From Bacteroidota bacterium (GTDB taxonomy: Bacteria; Bacteroidota; Bacteroidia; Bacteroidales; Paludibacteraceae): a DNA stretch of 64,000 bases. The notes beneath the pieces were generated by a model, which worked only from the letters and a program-made list of their open reading frames with translations, was not told where the DNA came from and made no database searches. The stretch's first letter is position 1; every line of letters starts with the position of its first letter. A program made the position numbers and the translations under genes. Shown piece by piece: positions 1 to 8,211 of this stretch. The stretch is from assembly GCA_017860345.1 (NCBI GenBank), contig JAFNAV010000001.1:1-64000 (forward strand). The letters are read 5' to 3'.

Positions 1-220
1 AAATCTGTAATGTAATCCGTATGAGGAAAACTTTTGAGTTTACAGCGAAAATCTGTTTTATCCGCTATATCCGCGTTTCTATTCACATGAATCACTATTC
101 ACATCCATGAATATAGGCAAAATAGAATTTTTGTCACGTACTAAATTAATTTGTAGTATAAAATTCGTTATAGGTACCAAAAACTTATTCGCAACACGGT
201 TACCTAATTAGTTCAAACTA

Positions 221-228
221 TATGTTTG
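221..228 (+). promoter_or_regulatory. Putative -7 box of unit A promoter
   Basis: TATGTTTG matches the Bacteroidota -7 consensus TAnnTTTG and lies 28 bases before the first lyase gene. I see no clear -33 element and no TTGGTCGACCAA palindrome here, unlike the other three units of the locus. The rest of 1-256 holds no gene; an imperfect tandem repeat of about 16 bases containing ATTCACAT lies near 79-108. Confidence 0.45.
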
Positions 229-256
229 CAAATAAAATTCTCATACATTTTTAAAA

Positions 257-2644
257 ATGAAGAAGACATTAATACTTATTGTTTCGGTTCTAATAGCTGC
301 ATCAAACAGTTATGCTACAAAATATAAAGTAGCTGATATGGAACAATACAAAACAACGGTAAAAAAATTAGTTCCCGGCGACTCGCTCATACTGGCCAAC
401 GGGGTGTGGAAAGATGCCCAATTGAGCTTTAAAGGCAATGGTACACCCGACAAATTTATATATCTGGTAGCAGAAACTCCCGGTCGGGTAAGTATCGAAG
501 GTAAATCAAGGCTTCAGTTATCGGGACAATATCTTTATGTTTCCGGACTAAAATTCGTGAATGGGTCAACACCCAAAAGCGTTGTTATCGAGTTTCGTAC
601 CGGCTCAACCGAGTACGCTTACAATAGCGTTTTGAGCCATTGTGTTATTGATAAATTCAACCAATCCGCTAAAGACTCAGCCGACCACTGGGTAGGTATT
701 TACGGAAAAAAGAACACCGTAGAATACTGCTATTTTGGAGGAAAAAGCAACGAAGGTACAACCTTAGTGGTGTGGCCAAACGACTCGAACAGCATCAACA
801 ACAGTCACCTGATTTACCGCAACCATTTTGGCCCGCGCCCCCGGTTAGGTGCTAATGGTGGCGAAACCATACGCATTGGCACCAGTCAGGTTTGTCACCT
901 TAACTCAGGAACCATTGTAGATGGAAATTACTTTGAACGTTGCAATGGCGAAGTAGAAGTTGTATCCAACAAATCGGGCGAAAATAAATTTGTAAACAAC
1001 ACCTTTTTTGAATGCGAAGGCAGTCTGGTTTTGCGCCATGGTAACAATGCTCTGGTATCGGGCAACTGGTTTATTGGCAATGGAAAAATAAATACGGGCG
1101 GTGTCCGCATTATCAACGAAGGACACAAAATTTTCAATAACTATTTTTACAAGCTGGCAGGCGACGAATTTCGGTCGGGCATAGCCATAATGAACGCCAT
1201 ACCCAACTCTCCGGCCAACGGTTATGCTCCGGTACGCAATGTAATGATTGCCAACAACACCTTTTACGATTGTGTAAACCCATGGGCATTTGGGGTAGGA
1301 TTTGGCGAGCGCAACCGGATAGTACGTCCCGAAAGCACCCTGCTGCTTAACAATCTGATAGTTAGTCCAAACAGCTCTGAACTCATCAAAAGATACGACA
1401 CTACTGAAGGCATCAAAACCGACAACAACATCATGATAAACAATACCGGAAGTGTCAAAACCGAAGGTAGCGTAGAAGGCGAAATTATCAAAGGAAAAAT
1501 ATCGGGTATTGAGATGGTATATACCAAACAGAAAGCTAAAAAACTGCCTTTTGTAAAATACGATATACTGGGACAGGTTAGAAACGAAGCCGTAATAGGT
1601 GCTTTCCAGCATGGGGATGGGGATGCGGCTGTTGAAATAGCTACAGCCCGTAACTGTGGGCCGGAGTGGTACGAAACATCCATATCAACTGAGGTAAAAA
1701 ATTCCAAACCGGCAGGCAAAATCTTGACTGTTGCGCCCGGAGCAGATAATCTTTCCAAGGCCATTAAAAAAGCCGCAGCTGGTGACATTGTTGTATTATC
1801 AGAAGGCGAATATACAATTGGGAATAAAATAGCTTTAAATAAAGACCTTACATTAAGAGGCGATGGCAAGGGAAAAAACCCGGTTATCAGAATGAAATCG
1901 GAAAGAGAAAACAATAGTTTTTTTGAAATCGGAGGCAATGCCCGTATAGAGTTTCAAGGCATTGACTTTAATGGCGATAGCAAAGCAACCTATCCGGCCA
2001 AATATGTTTTCGCATCTGCCAAAGAAGGCGCTTTTGGGTATTCGCTCTTTGTAAACAACTGTAATATCTACGATGTAAAAGTGGATGGAGGTGCTGTTTT
2101 TAAAGCTTATAAAGGTTCGATGTGCGATTCTATCCTGATTTCCAACTCCGTTATCAGCGATTCGTACAGAGGCATCAGCCTGTCCGACGAGAAAGACAAT
2201 ACAGGTAAATATAATGCCGAAAGTGTAGTACTGCACAATTCGGTTTTCAGCAATATAGCTCAATATGCCATTGACTATTACCGGGGCGGTAACGACGAAT
2301 CGACATTAGGCGGTTCACTTAGCATCAATCACTGTGTATTCGATGCCGTAGCCGACGATGAAAAACAATCTGTTCTGAAACTTACAGGCATAGTTACTGT
2401 AAACATCAGCAACAGCATATTCTGCAATACTGCGGCCAAAGTGAGCGTAAAGCTTTCAGGATTAAAAAATTCCATATCTAACAGCAACTTCAGTTCCTGC
2501 CCTGCTCCGAAAATCGAAAAAGGCGCAAAATCTGTTATGCTTTTTTCAGAAAGCCCGGCTTTTGAAAAGAAGAGTTATCAGCTCTCAAAAAAATCGAAAC
2601 TGGCAGGCAAAGCCACCGATGGCGGCAATATCGGACTTCAGTAG
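257..2644 (+). CDS. PL6 family alginate lyase, two-domain
   Basis: Secreted polysaccharide lyase of family PL6 (chondroitinase B-like right-handed beta-helix), expected to cut alginate by beta-elimination. A signal peptide covers about residues 1-20. The catalytic helix spans roughly 21-450 and carries the PL6 signature: Lys239 in VVSNKS and Arg260 in LVLRHG, 21 residues apart as in the characterised enzyme AlyGC (K220/R241). A second beta-helix domain fills residues about 485-795, again like AlyGC, which is exolytic. The protein ends in NIGLQ with no T9SS sorting domain, so periplasmic location is inferred. It starts unit A and is followed by a GH88 hydrolase. The family call is firm; exo- versus endo-action and M- versus G-block preference are not readable from sequence. 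Confidence 0.93.
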   Translation: MKKTLILIVSVLIAASNSYATKYKVADMEQYKTTVKKLVPGDSLILANGVWKDAQLSFKGNGTPDKFIYLVAETPGRVSIEGKSRLQLSGQYLYVSGLKFVNGSTPKSVVIEFRTGSTEYAYNSVLSHCVIDKFNQSAKDSADHWVGIYGKKNTVEYCYFGGKSNEGTTLVVWPNDSNSINNSHLIYRNHFGPRPRLGANGGETIRIGTSQVCHLNSGTIVDGNYFERCNGEVEVVSNKSGENKFVNNTFFECEGSLVLRHGNNALVSGNWFIGNGKINTGGVRIINEGHKIFNNYFYKLAGDEFRSGIAIMNAIPNSPANGYAPVRNVMIANNTFYDCVNPWAFGVGFGERNRIVRPESTLLLNNLIVSPNSSELIKRYDTTEGIKTDNNIMINNTGSVKTEGSVEGEIIKGKISGIEMVYTKQKAKKLPFVKYDILGQVRNEAVIGAFQHGDGDAAVEIATARNCGPEWYETSISTEVKNSKPAGKILTVAPGADNLSKAIKKAAAGDIVVLSEGEYTIGNKIALNKDLTLRGDGKGKNPVIRMKSERENNSFFEIGGNARIEFQGIDFNGDSKATYPAKYVFASAKEGAFGYSLFVNNCNIYDVKVDGGAVFKAYKGSMCDSILISNSVISDSYRGISLSDEKDNTGKYNAESVVLHNSVFSNIAQYAIDYYRGGNDESTLGGSLSINHCVFDAVADDEKQSVLKLTGIVTVNISNSIFCNTAAKVSVKLSGLKNSISNSNFSSCPAPKIEKGAKSVMLFSESPAFEKKSYQLSKKSKLAGKATDGGNIGLQ

Positions 2645-2674
2645 TATCGTTTAAAAAATCTGAGATAAATCCGA

Positions 2675-2729
2675 CGATCGCAAAGAATTGACATTAAAAC
2701 AAATACATTCTTTGCGGTCGCATTTTTTT
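2675..2729 (+). terminator. Hairpin with T-tract after first PL6 gene
   Basis: Arms 2675-2688 and 2707-2720 pair over 14 positions with one G-T wobble and are followed by a run of seven T at 2723-2729. It looks like an intrinsic terminator or a stabilising hairpin. The next gene starts only 27 bases later with no visible promoter, so partial read-through or mRNA processing is likely. Confidence 0.6.
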
Positions 2730-2756
2730 AAATAAACGTGTTTACAAAAAAAACAA

Positions 2757-3947
2757 ATGACAAGAATACATAAAATCTGCATCTTCCTTTTATTAGTTAC
2801 TGTTGCACCAGCTTTAGCAGGCACACCCCTACCCCGTTGGTACAGCAAAGCGCTAACCCGTTCGGAAGCACAATTACTGGCAGCAGCACAGCAGTTTGGC
2901 AATTCCGGCAAAACTCCCCGCACTTATGAACACGGTAAAATACAATTGGTAAGTTCAAACGATTGGACATCAGGATTTTTCCCGGGCAGCTTATGGTATG
3001 CATACGAACTTACCGGTAATGAGCAATTGCGTTCCGATGCAGAAAAGTTTACCGCATTTGTAGCCAATGCTCAGTACCGTAAAAACACTCACGACCTTGG
3101 TTTTATCCTTTATTGCAGTTATGGCAATGGCTTTAGAATTACGAGAAATGCAGGATACAGACAGGTGCTCGAAACCGGAGCAAAATCGCTTATGAGCAGA
3201 TATAACCGGAAAACAGGACTTATAAAATCGTGGGATCCCGGAATAGTGTCGTGGAGCTTTCCGGTAATTATCGACAATATGATGAATCTTGAATTTTTGT
3301 ACAACATGGGGCATCTTACAGGTAATAACTCGATGACAGAGGCCGCAGTTTCGCATGCTAACAATACCCTCAAGAATCATTTCAGGCAAGACAACAGTTG
3401 CTATCATGTGGTAGCGTACGACAGCATCAGCGGAAATGTTGCAGGCCGGCAGACCCATCAGGGATACAGCGATGGGTCGTCGTGGGCACGGGGTCAGGGC
3501 TGGGCGCTCTATGGTTTTACAATGATGTACAGGGAAACTAAAAACCCGGCTTATCTGGCTCAGGCTCAGAAGGTAGCTTCATTTATACTCAATCACCCCC
3601 GACTGCCTTCCGACAAAGTACCATACTGGGATTTTGATGATCCGGAGATACCCAATGCTCCTCGCGATGCTTCGGCCGCAGCGGTAATAGCCTCGGCACT
3701 CATTGAACTCAGTACATTTACACCTGATAATAATCAATACCTCGATACTGCAGAAATTATTCTTAAAAACTTGTCGGACAACAAATATCTGGCTAAAAAA
3801 GGGACAAACGGATTTTTCATCCTGATGCACTCAACGGGTAATATGCCGAAGAAATCTGAGATTGACACCCCACTTTCTTATGCCGATTATTATTATCTGG
3901 AAGCATTGAAAAGATATCGAAGCATAAAGCAAACCGGACATTTATAA
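2757..3947 (+). CDS. GH88 unsaturated glucuronyl hydrolase
   Basis: Glycoside hydrolase family 88, an (alpha/alpha)6-barrel enzyme that removes the delta-4,5-unsaturated uronate left at the non-reducing end by polysaccharide lyases, through hydration of the vinyl ether. Signal peptide at about residues 1-21, so probably periplasmic. The two key aspartates of the family are visible as Asp113 in THDLGF and Asp173 in IIDNMMNLEFL, 60 residues apart (88 and 149 in the Bacillus GL1 enzyme). The SDGSSWARGQGWALYG stretch is also characteristic. The length of 396 residues is normal. GH88 acts on glucuronate-containing oligosaccharides rather than classic alginate, so its presence hints at a mixed or glucuronan-like substrate. 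Confidence 0.92.
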   Translation: MTRIHKICIFLLLVTVAPALAGTPLPRWYSKALTRSEAQLLAAAQQFGNSGKTPRTYEHGKIQLVSSNDWTSGFFPGSLWYAYELTGNEQLRSDAEKFTAFVANAQYRKNTHDLGFILYCSYGNGFRITRNAGYRQVLETGAKSLMSRYNRKTGLIKSWDPGIVSWSFPVIIDNMMNLEFLYNMGHLTGNNSMTEAAVSHANNTLKNHFRQDNSCYHVVAYDSISGNVAGRQTHQGYSDGSSWARGQGWALYGFTMMYRETKNPAYLAQAQKVASFILNHPRLPSDKVPYWDFDDPEIPNAPRDASAAAVIASALIELSTFTPDNNQYLDTAEIILKNLSDNKYLAKKGTNGFFILMHSTGNMPKKSEIDTPLSYADYYYLEALKRYRSIKQTGHL

Positions 3948-3961
3948 CAAAATACACTTTC

Positions 3962-5098
3962 ATGAATCACAGCAGGTTAACCTTCGGAAAACGAATAACA
4001 GAACACTATATCGCACTACGCTTATTATTACCGGCATTAGCACTTATAGCCACCGGCTTGTCAGCACAAACAGTGCTTCAGGCCGATGGCCCCGGCAATA
4101 CATACGAACTGATTAACAGCGTATTGGCACCGGGATACGAAGCCGTGGAAAGTGCCGAGTGTGCACATCCTGCATTTGGCAGGCATATAGCCGAAGTTTG
4201 GGACAACGATTTACAGAAGTACATATTTGAATTTTATATCCATGTAAATGAAGATAATGACCGGTGTATTAACTTCGACAGGCAACGGGTGGAAATTAAA
4301 ACCTATGAACCATCGCCGGCTAAATTAAAAGGCGTAAGTGGTGAAACTGTGGTGTATAAATGGGCTTTCAAAATTCCAAATGGTTTTAAACCATCGAGCA
4401 ATTTTACCCACATACATCAGGTAAAAGCAGTTGGAGGCGACGATGATGATCCGCTTTTTGTGCTCACCGCCCGCAAAGGAAGCCCCAACAAGCTCGAACT
4501 GAACTACTACGAAAGTTCCGTTGGAGACCAGACCCGGCTTACCACAGTGGATCTTACCGACTTTGAAAACACCTGGGTAGAGGTGACCGAAAAAATTAAA
4601 ATACATCCAACCAACGGAACATACACTATTAGTATTAAAAAAAACGATACCGGAGCCTCTTTACTTTCGTATAGTAATAGTAAGTTATCTACATTTCGTT
4701 CCGACAATGATTTTATTCGCCCCAAATGGGGTATTTACCGCAGTTTGATTAGCTCATCTGAATTACGCGACGAGTCCATCAGGTTCTCCTATTTTTCGAT
4801 ACAGGAAGAAGTAAGTACCGACACCAATGAGGTAGAAACAGAAGCTGACAATCTGAAATTATATTATCAGAACGGTAGTCCGTTTATTTCATTCACAGTA
4901 GAGGAAAACACTCATGTTGAAATTAGGGCATGCAACATTACCGGGCAAATAAATGGCATTTTGCTGACGCAGGAAAATGTAATGGCCGGAACATATTCAT
5001 TGGCTATTGATAAAAATAAACTTAGTCCCGGGTTAAATATTGTAAGCCTCCGAACAGGTCAAAACACTATTTCAAAAAAAATATTGATAAAAAATTAA
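3962..5098 (+). CDS. Jelly-roll polysaccharide lyase-like protein with T9SS tail
   Basis: Probable secreted polysaccharide lyase with a concanavalin-like beta-jelly-roll fold, related to heparin-lyase-I-like and glucuronan-lyase-like families (PL13/PL20 type, PF14099-like). Motifs I recognise are DRQRVEIKTY, FTHIHQVKAVGG, RPKWGIYRSL and LRDESIRFSYF. The signal peptide has a long n-region and ends near residue 36 (LSAQ). The jelly roll covers about 37-285. A T9SS type A sorting domain covers about 300-378, ending KKILIKN, so it should be cell-surface or released. It follows the GH88 gene after 14 bases and closes unit A. The exact CAZy family is uncertain; the glucuronan option would fit the neighbouring GH88. 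Confidence 0.75.
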   Translation: MNHSRLTFGKRITEHYIALRLLLPALALIATGLSAQTVLQADGPGNTYELINSVLAPGYEAVESAECAHPAFGRHIAEVWDNDLQKYIFEFYIHVNEDNDRCINFDRQRVEIKTYEPSPAKLKGVSGETVVYKWAFKIPNGFKPSSNFTHIHQVKAVGGDDDDPLFVLTARKGSPNKLELNYYESSVGDQTRLTTVDLTDFENTWVEVTEKIKIHPTNGTYTISIKKNDTGASLLSYSNSKLSTFRSDNDFIRPKWGIYRSLISSSELRDESIRFSYFSIQEEVSTDTNEVETEADNLKLYYQNGSPFISFTVEENTHVEIRACNITGQINGILLTQENVMAGTYSLAIDKNKLSPGLNIVSLRTGQNTISKKILIKN

Positions 5099-5192
5099 AT
5101 CGATGTAGGTTAAATTGGTACACCAATTTATGTTATACAACATGTTTGATAAATTTCTGTAGTAATTATTTTTTTGTTAGCAACAATTGTGA

Positions 5193-5225
5193 TATTTTTG
5201 GTCGACCAATATATTGGTCGACCAA
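5193..5225 (+). promoter_or_regulatory. Unit B promoter with paired operator palindromes
   Basis: A perfect -7 box TATTTTTG lies at 5193-5200. Two perfect 12-base palindromes TTGGTCGACCAA follow at 5198-5209 and 5214-5225, separated by TATA, with centres 16 bases apart. The first overlaps the -7 box and the second covers the expected start region, which is a repressor geometry. The core resembles UxuR/ExuR-type boxes of FadR-subfamily GntR regulators. The stretch 5099-5450 has no gene. Confidence 0.78.
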
Positions 5226-5257
5226 ATTTTTTGTTATAAATCTGAATAAATACATAT

Positions 5258-5450
5258 GAAACGAGCATCCCGATAGCTATCGGGACATGTGTTTAAACCA
5301 AAGACCATGTTCACTGCAAGTTCCATGCGACAACTAACTAAAAAATAAAAATGAACGCATGAAACGAGCATGAATACGAGTATTCACCAAAAATAGTGAA
5401 AATCTAACATGCGAGTTCCATACGACCTTAAAAAAAACAATTATTTACGT
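5258..5450 (+). repeat. Imperfect tandem leader repeat with palindromes
   Basis: Two related units of about 100 bases (5258-5360 and 5361-5450) each start with GAAACGAGCAT. In unit 1 this leads into the perfect 18-base palindrome TCCCGATAGCTATCGGGA (5268-5285); in unit 2 it is followed by a different hairpin, TGAATAC-GA-GTATTCA. Both carry a variant of AGTTCCATRCGAC near their end. A third copy of the same cassette lies at 21540-21608. The repeat forms the untranslated leader of unit B. Confidence 0.75.
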
Positions 5451-6029
5451 ATGAAATTCATCATTAAAACATTCGTATTAATATCTCTCTTCAGCTTACA
5501 GTCCAAAGCTCAGACAGTGCTGAACACCTCATTTGAATCATCGGACAATTATTCCATTGCTTCAGTCAATAATGTAAGTAACTGGAAAGTAACGTCCGGT
5601 AACGGCGAAATTGTAAATGATGCAGGCTATACCCGCACAGGAAGTCAGGCATTGAAACTCACGGCAAATGCTACTACCTTACAGGTTGACAATATTGCTT
5701 ATGCCTCCAATGCAGCAGCCTTAGCAGGCGATGTTTATATAGATTTTTACATCAAACTAAAATCTTTGCCAACAGCCGGTTTAGCCATTACCGGTTATGA
5801 TTTAGGCACCAATACACACCGTAGCTTTATGGTAGAATTTTTGTCGTCTGGTAAAATTAAAATTTACGACGGCACCTCGGGCTGGAGCACTCAACCTACT
5901 TACAATACAGATGCATGGACAAGAATCACCATAAAAATAGACAATAGCTCTGGCCAATATTGCACTCACCCAACCGGATTATGGCACAATCACGCTAAAT
6001 CCGGCCAAGGAAAAATACCTGCTGAATGA
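5451..6029 (+). CDS. 5' part of frameshifted PL6 lyase: signal peptide and LamG-like domain
   Basis: Front half of a broken gene. I chose ATG 5451 because it begins a clean signal peptide (MKFIIKTFVLISLFSLQSKAQ); a longer frame from 5409 adds 14 unlikely residues encoded by the leader repeat. Residues about 22-165 form a LamG/concanavalin-like beta-sandwich ending in WTRITIKIDNSSGQ. From about 5958 this frame turns into out-of-phase sequence (YCTHPTGLWHNH) and stops at 6029. The continuation (IALTQPDYGTITL) lies one base ahead in the other frame. The tail of the LamG domain seems to be missing, so a deletion plus frame change is as likely as a single-base error. Confidence 0.75.
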   Translation: MKFIIKTFVLISLFSLQSKAQTVLNTSFESSDNYSIASVNNVSNWKVTSGNGEIVNDAGYTRTGSQALKLTANATTLQVDNIAYASNAAALAGDVYIDFYIKLKSLPTAGLAITGYDLGTNTHRSFMVEFLSSGKIKIYDGTSGWSTQPTYNTDAWTRITIKIDNSSGQYCTHPTGLWHNHAKSGQGKIPAE

Positions 6030-6090
6030 CGAAGTAACAGCCACTGTAAACGTACCAGAACATTATGTTTTCAGCGGATGGACAGGTAGT

Positions 6091-8187
6091 TTGAGTGGAT
6101 CGGACAATCCTAAAACATTTAGCGTAACGGGTAATATGACCATCGGAGCCTCCGTAACGATAGATGCAAGCAATCCACCGGCACAATCGGTTATCAGCTT
6201 AACACAACCAACCGGCGCTACCATTACGCTCACTCCGCAGCAAGCCACCTATTACAACGGAACTACAGTAAAAGCACAGCTAACAGTTCAGTCGGGCTAT
6301 CAGTTTAACAACTGGACAGGTAGTTTGACCGGCACAACCAATCCTTATACATTCACTGTAAGCGGCGATATGAACATCGGCGCCGATGTTACTGAAATTC
6401 AGGTCAGTTCCACCAAGCGTATCGTTTCAACCACAGCTCAGTTTAAGGATGCACTATCAGCAATGAATCCCGGCGACACTATTTGGGTACTCAACGGAGA
6501 ATACCCGCTGGGCAGTGTAAAAATCAGTCGGGGTGGTTCAGCTTTAAAACCGATACTTATCAAATCGGCCAATTTGCATGGAGCCAAAATTACAGGTTCG
6601 TCGGCATTTACGCTGTCAGCTATCAGCCATCTTACTATCGAAGGCTTTGATATAGACATTGAACCTATGAGTACCATATTTAAGATGGAAGGATGCAGCT
6701 ATGTTCGCATCAGTCGTAATTACCTGAAGATGAAAACACTTACCGACACTCAAACATCTAAATGGATAACCATAGGTGATGTATGGACCAACGAAGTATG
6801 CAACAGTCATCACAACCGAATTGATCATAATCTTTTTGAAGGAAAATACGATTCAGGCGCATGGATTATTATTGATGGAAGCCACGGTACTGTTCCGGCA
6901 ATATCGCAAAACGACCGGATAGACCATAATATTTTCAGAAAAAACACACCCCGTATGGCTAATGAAAAAGAAACCGTACGAATTGGCGTAAGCGACCTCT
7001 GTAAATTAGATGCATTTACGGTAGTGGAATATAACCTGTTTGAAGAATGTGATGGCGACCCTGAGATAGTATCGGTAAAAAGCTGTAAAGACACCGTCAG
7101 ATACAATACTTTCCGCCGTTGTGCAGGTACTGTTTGTCTGCGTCAGGGCAACAATAGTGTAGTAGAAGGAAACTACTTTTTTGGCGAAGGAAAAACCACC
7201 GTATACGACTCCAACACCATAGGCTGCGGGGGAGTGAGAGTATATGGACTGAATCATAAAATTTACAACAATTATTTTGAAGGGCTCACCGGATACAAAT
7301 GGGATGCTGCATGCACCATTACCAATGGCGATGTAACCAACTCTTCATCGAGCAATTCGAGCCACTTTATTCCTGAAAACATCGTATTTGCATTCAACAC
7401 GCTGATCAACAACAAATCAGACATCGAGATAGGCTTTAACAACAACAATGCTTATGGCCTTGCGCCCAAAAACAATACGATTTCAAACAATATTATTATA
7501 AACTCTGAAAATCCCATTATCCAGTCGTACAGCACCACATCGCTGGCCGGGGTAGCTTTCAGCAACAACATATTTTATCCAACCGGAACTTCATCGGTGG
7601 GAATAAGCAACTTTACCGCGAGTCAGATAAAAACTGCAGACCCTAAACTTGTAAGCACACAATGCAGGGCATACAACGAAGCCTGTAACTATCAAACACC
7701 TTTTGCAATCTATAAACTATCCGCAGCAAGTCCGGCCATAAACGCTGCTACCGGAGCATTTATACCCGAAACAGATATGGAAGGACAAATTTCAGCGGGC
7801 ATCCGGGATATTGGCGCTGATGAGTACAATACAGGTAGTGTAATTACCCGCGGACCGATATCCGAGGCTCATGCCGGCCCTACAGCTCCCGAAAATTTCA
7901 GCTACGAGGTATCAGTTTCAACAGCCAATCCGGAACTTATCACAAAAGAATGGGCAGCATTTCCCAATCCTTTTAAAGAAAGCACCCGTATTATTCTTCC
8001 TGATAATATTGCAGGAACAATATCTGTAAAACTATACAACGCCTACGGTAAATTAATATCAGCTCAAGTTGTAAACAATGCAGCCGCTAAGCAATATATC
8101 GATATAAACAGTCAGGAAAAAGGACTGATTTTCTGTGTTATGGAAACTGAAAATTCAAGAAACACCATAAAACTTATTTCAGAATAA
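6091..8187 (+). CDS. 3' part of frameshifted PL6 alginate lyase with T9SS tail
   Basis: Catalytic half of the interrupted lyase. This frame is open from 5941, and homology to the next repeat starts near 5956; 6091 is only a TTG and the first ATG is 6136, so no natural start exists and the listed start is nominal. Counting from 6091, two InlB-type WTGSL repeats lie within about residues 1-103 (the first begins upstream of 6091). The PL6 beta-helix covers about 108-590, with catalytic Lys330 (IVSVKS) and Arg351 (VCLRQG), again 21 apart. A T9SS sorting domain with FPNPF occupies about 620-698. If intact, the product would be a surface-exposed modular alginate lyase. No start codon with a ribosome site is evident, so the piece may not be made. 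Confidence 0.8.
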   Translation: MSGSDNPKTFSVTGNMTIGASVTIDASNPPAQSVISLTQPTGATITLTPQQATYYNGTTVKAQLTVQSGYQFNNWTGSLTGTTNPYTFTVSGDMNIGADVTEIQVSSTKRIVSTTAQFKDALSAMNPGDTIWVLNGEYPLGSVKISRGGSALKPILIKSANLHGAKITGSSAFTLSAISHLTIEGFDIDIEPMSTIFKMEGCSYVRISRNYLKMKTLTDTQTSKWITIGDVWTNEVCNSHHNRIDHNLFEGKYDSGAWIIIDGSHGTVPAISQNDRIDHNIFRKNTPRMANEKETVRIGVSDLCKLDAFTVVEYNLFEECDGDPEIVSVKSCKDTVRYNTFRRCAGTVCLRQGNNSVVEGNYFFGEGKTTVYDSNTIGCGGVRVYGLNHKIYNNYFEGLTGYKWDAACTITNGDVTNSSSSNSSHFIPENIVFAFNTLINNKSDIEIGFNNNNAYGLAPKNNTISNNIIINSENPIIQSYSTTSLAGVAFSNNIFYPTGTSSVGISNFTASQIKTADPKLVSTQCRAYNEACNYQTPFAIYKLSAASPAINAATGAFIPETDMEGQISAGIRDIGADEYNTGSVITRGPISEAHAGPTAPENFSYEVSVSTANPELITKEWAAFPNPFKESTRIILPDNIAGTISVKLYNAYGKLISAQVVNNAAAKQYIDINSQEKGLIFCVMETENSRNTIKLISE

Positions 8188-8211
8188 TAAAACCTTTAAA
8201 AAATATATTTC

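Noticed and set aside
101-256. Possible GGTCGACC-type operator before unit A
   Set aside because: Only GGTACC and GGTTACC fragments are present; none keeps the 12-base palindrome.
905-1612. Long minus-strand open frame within the first PL6 gene
   Set aside because: It is antisense to a clear PL6 gene, has no recognisable protein features, and is expected from codon bias on the opposite strand.
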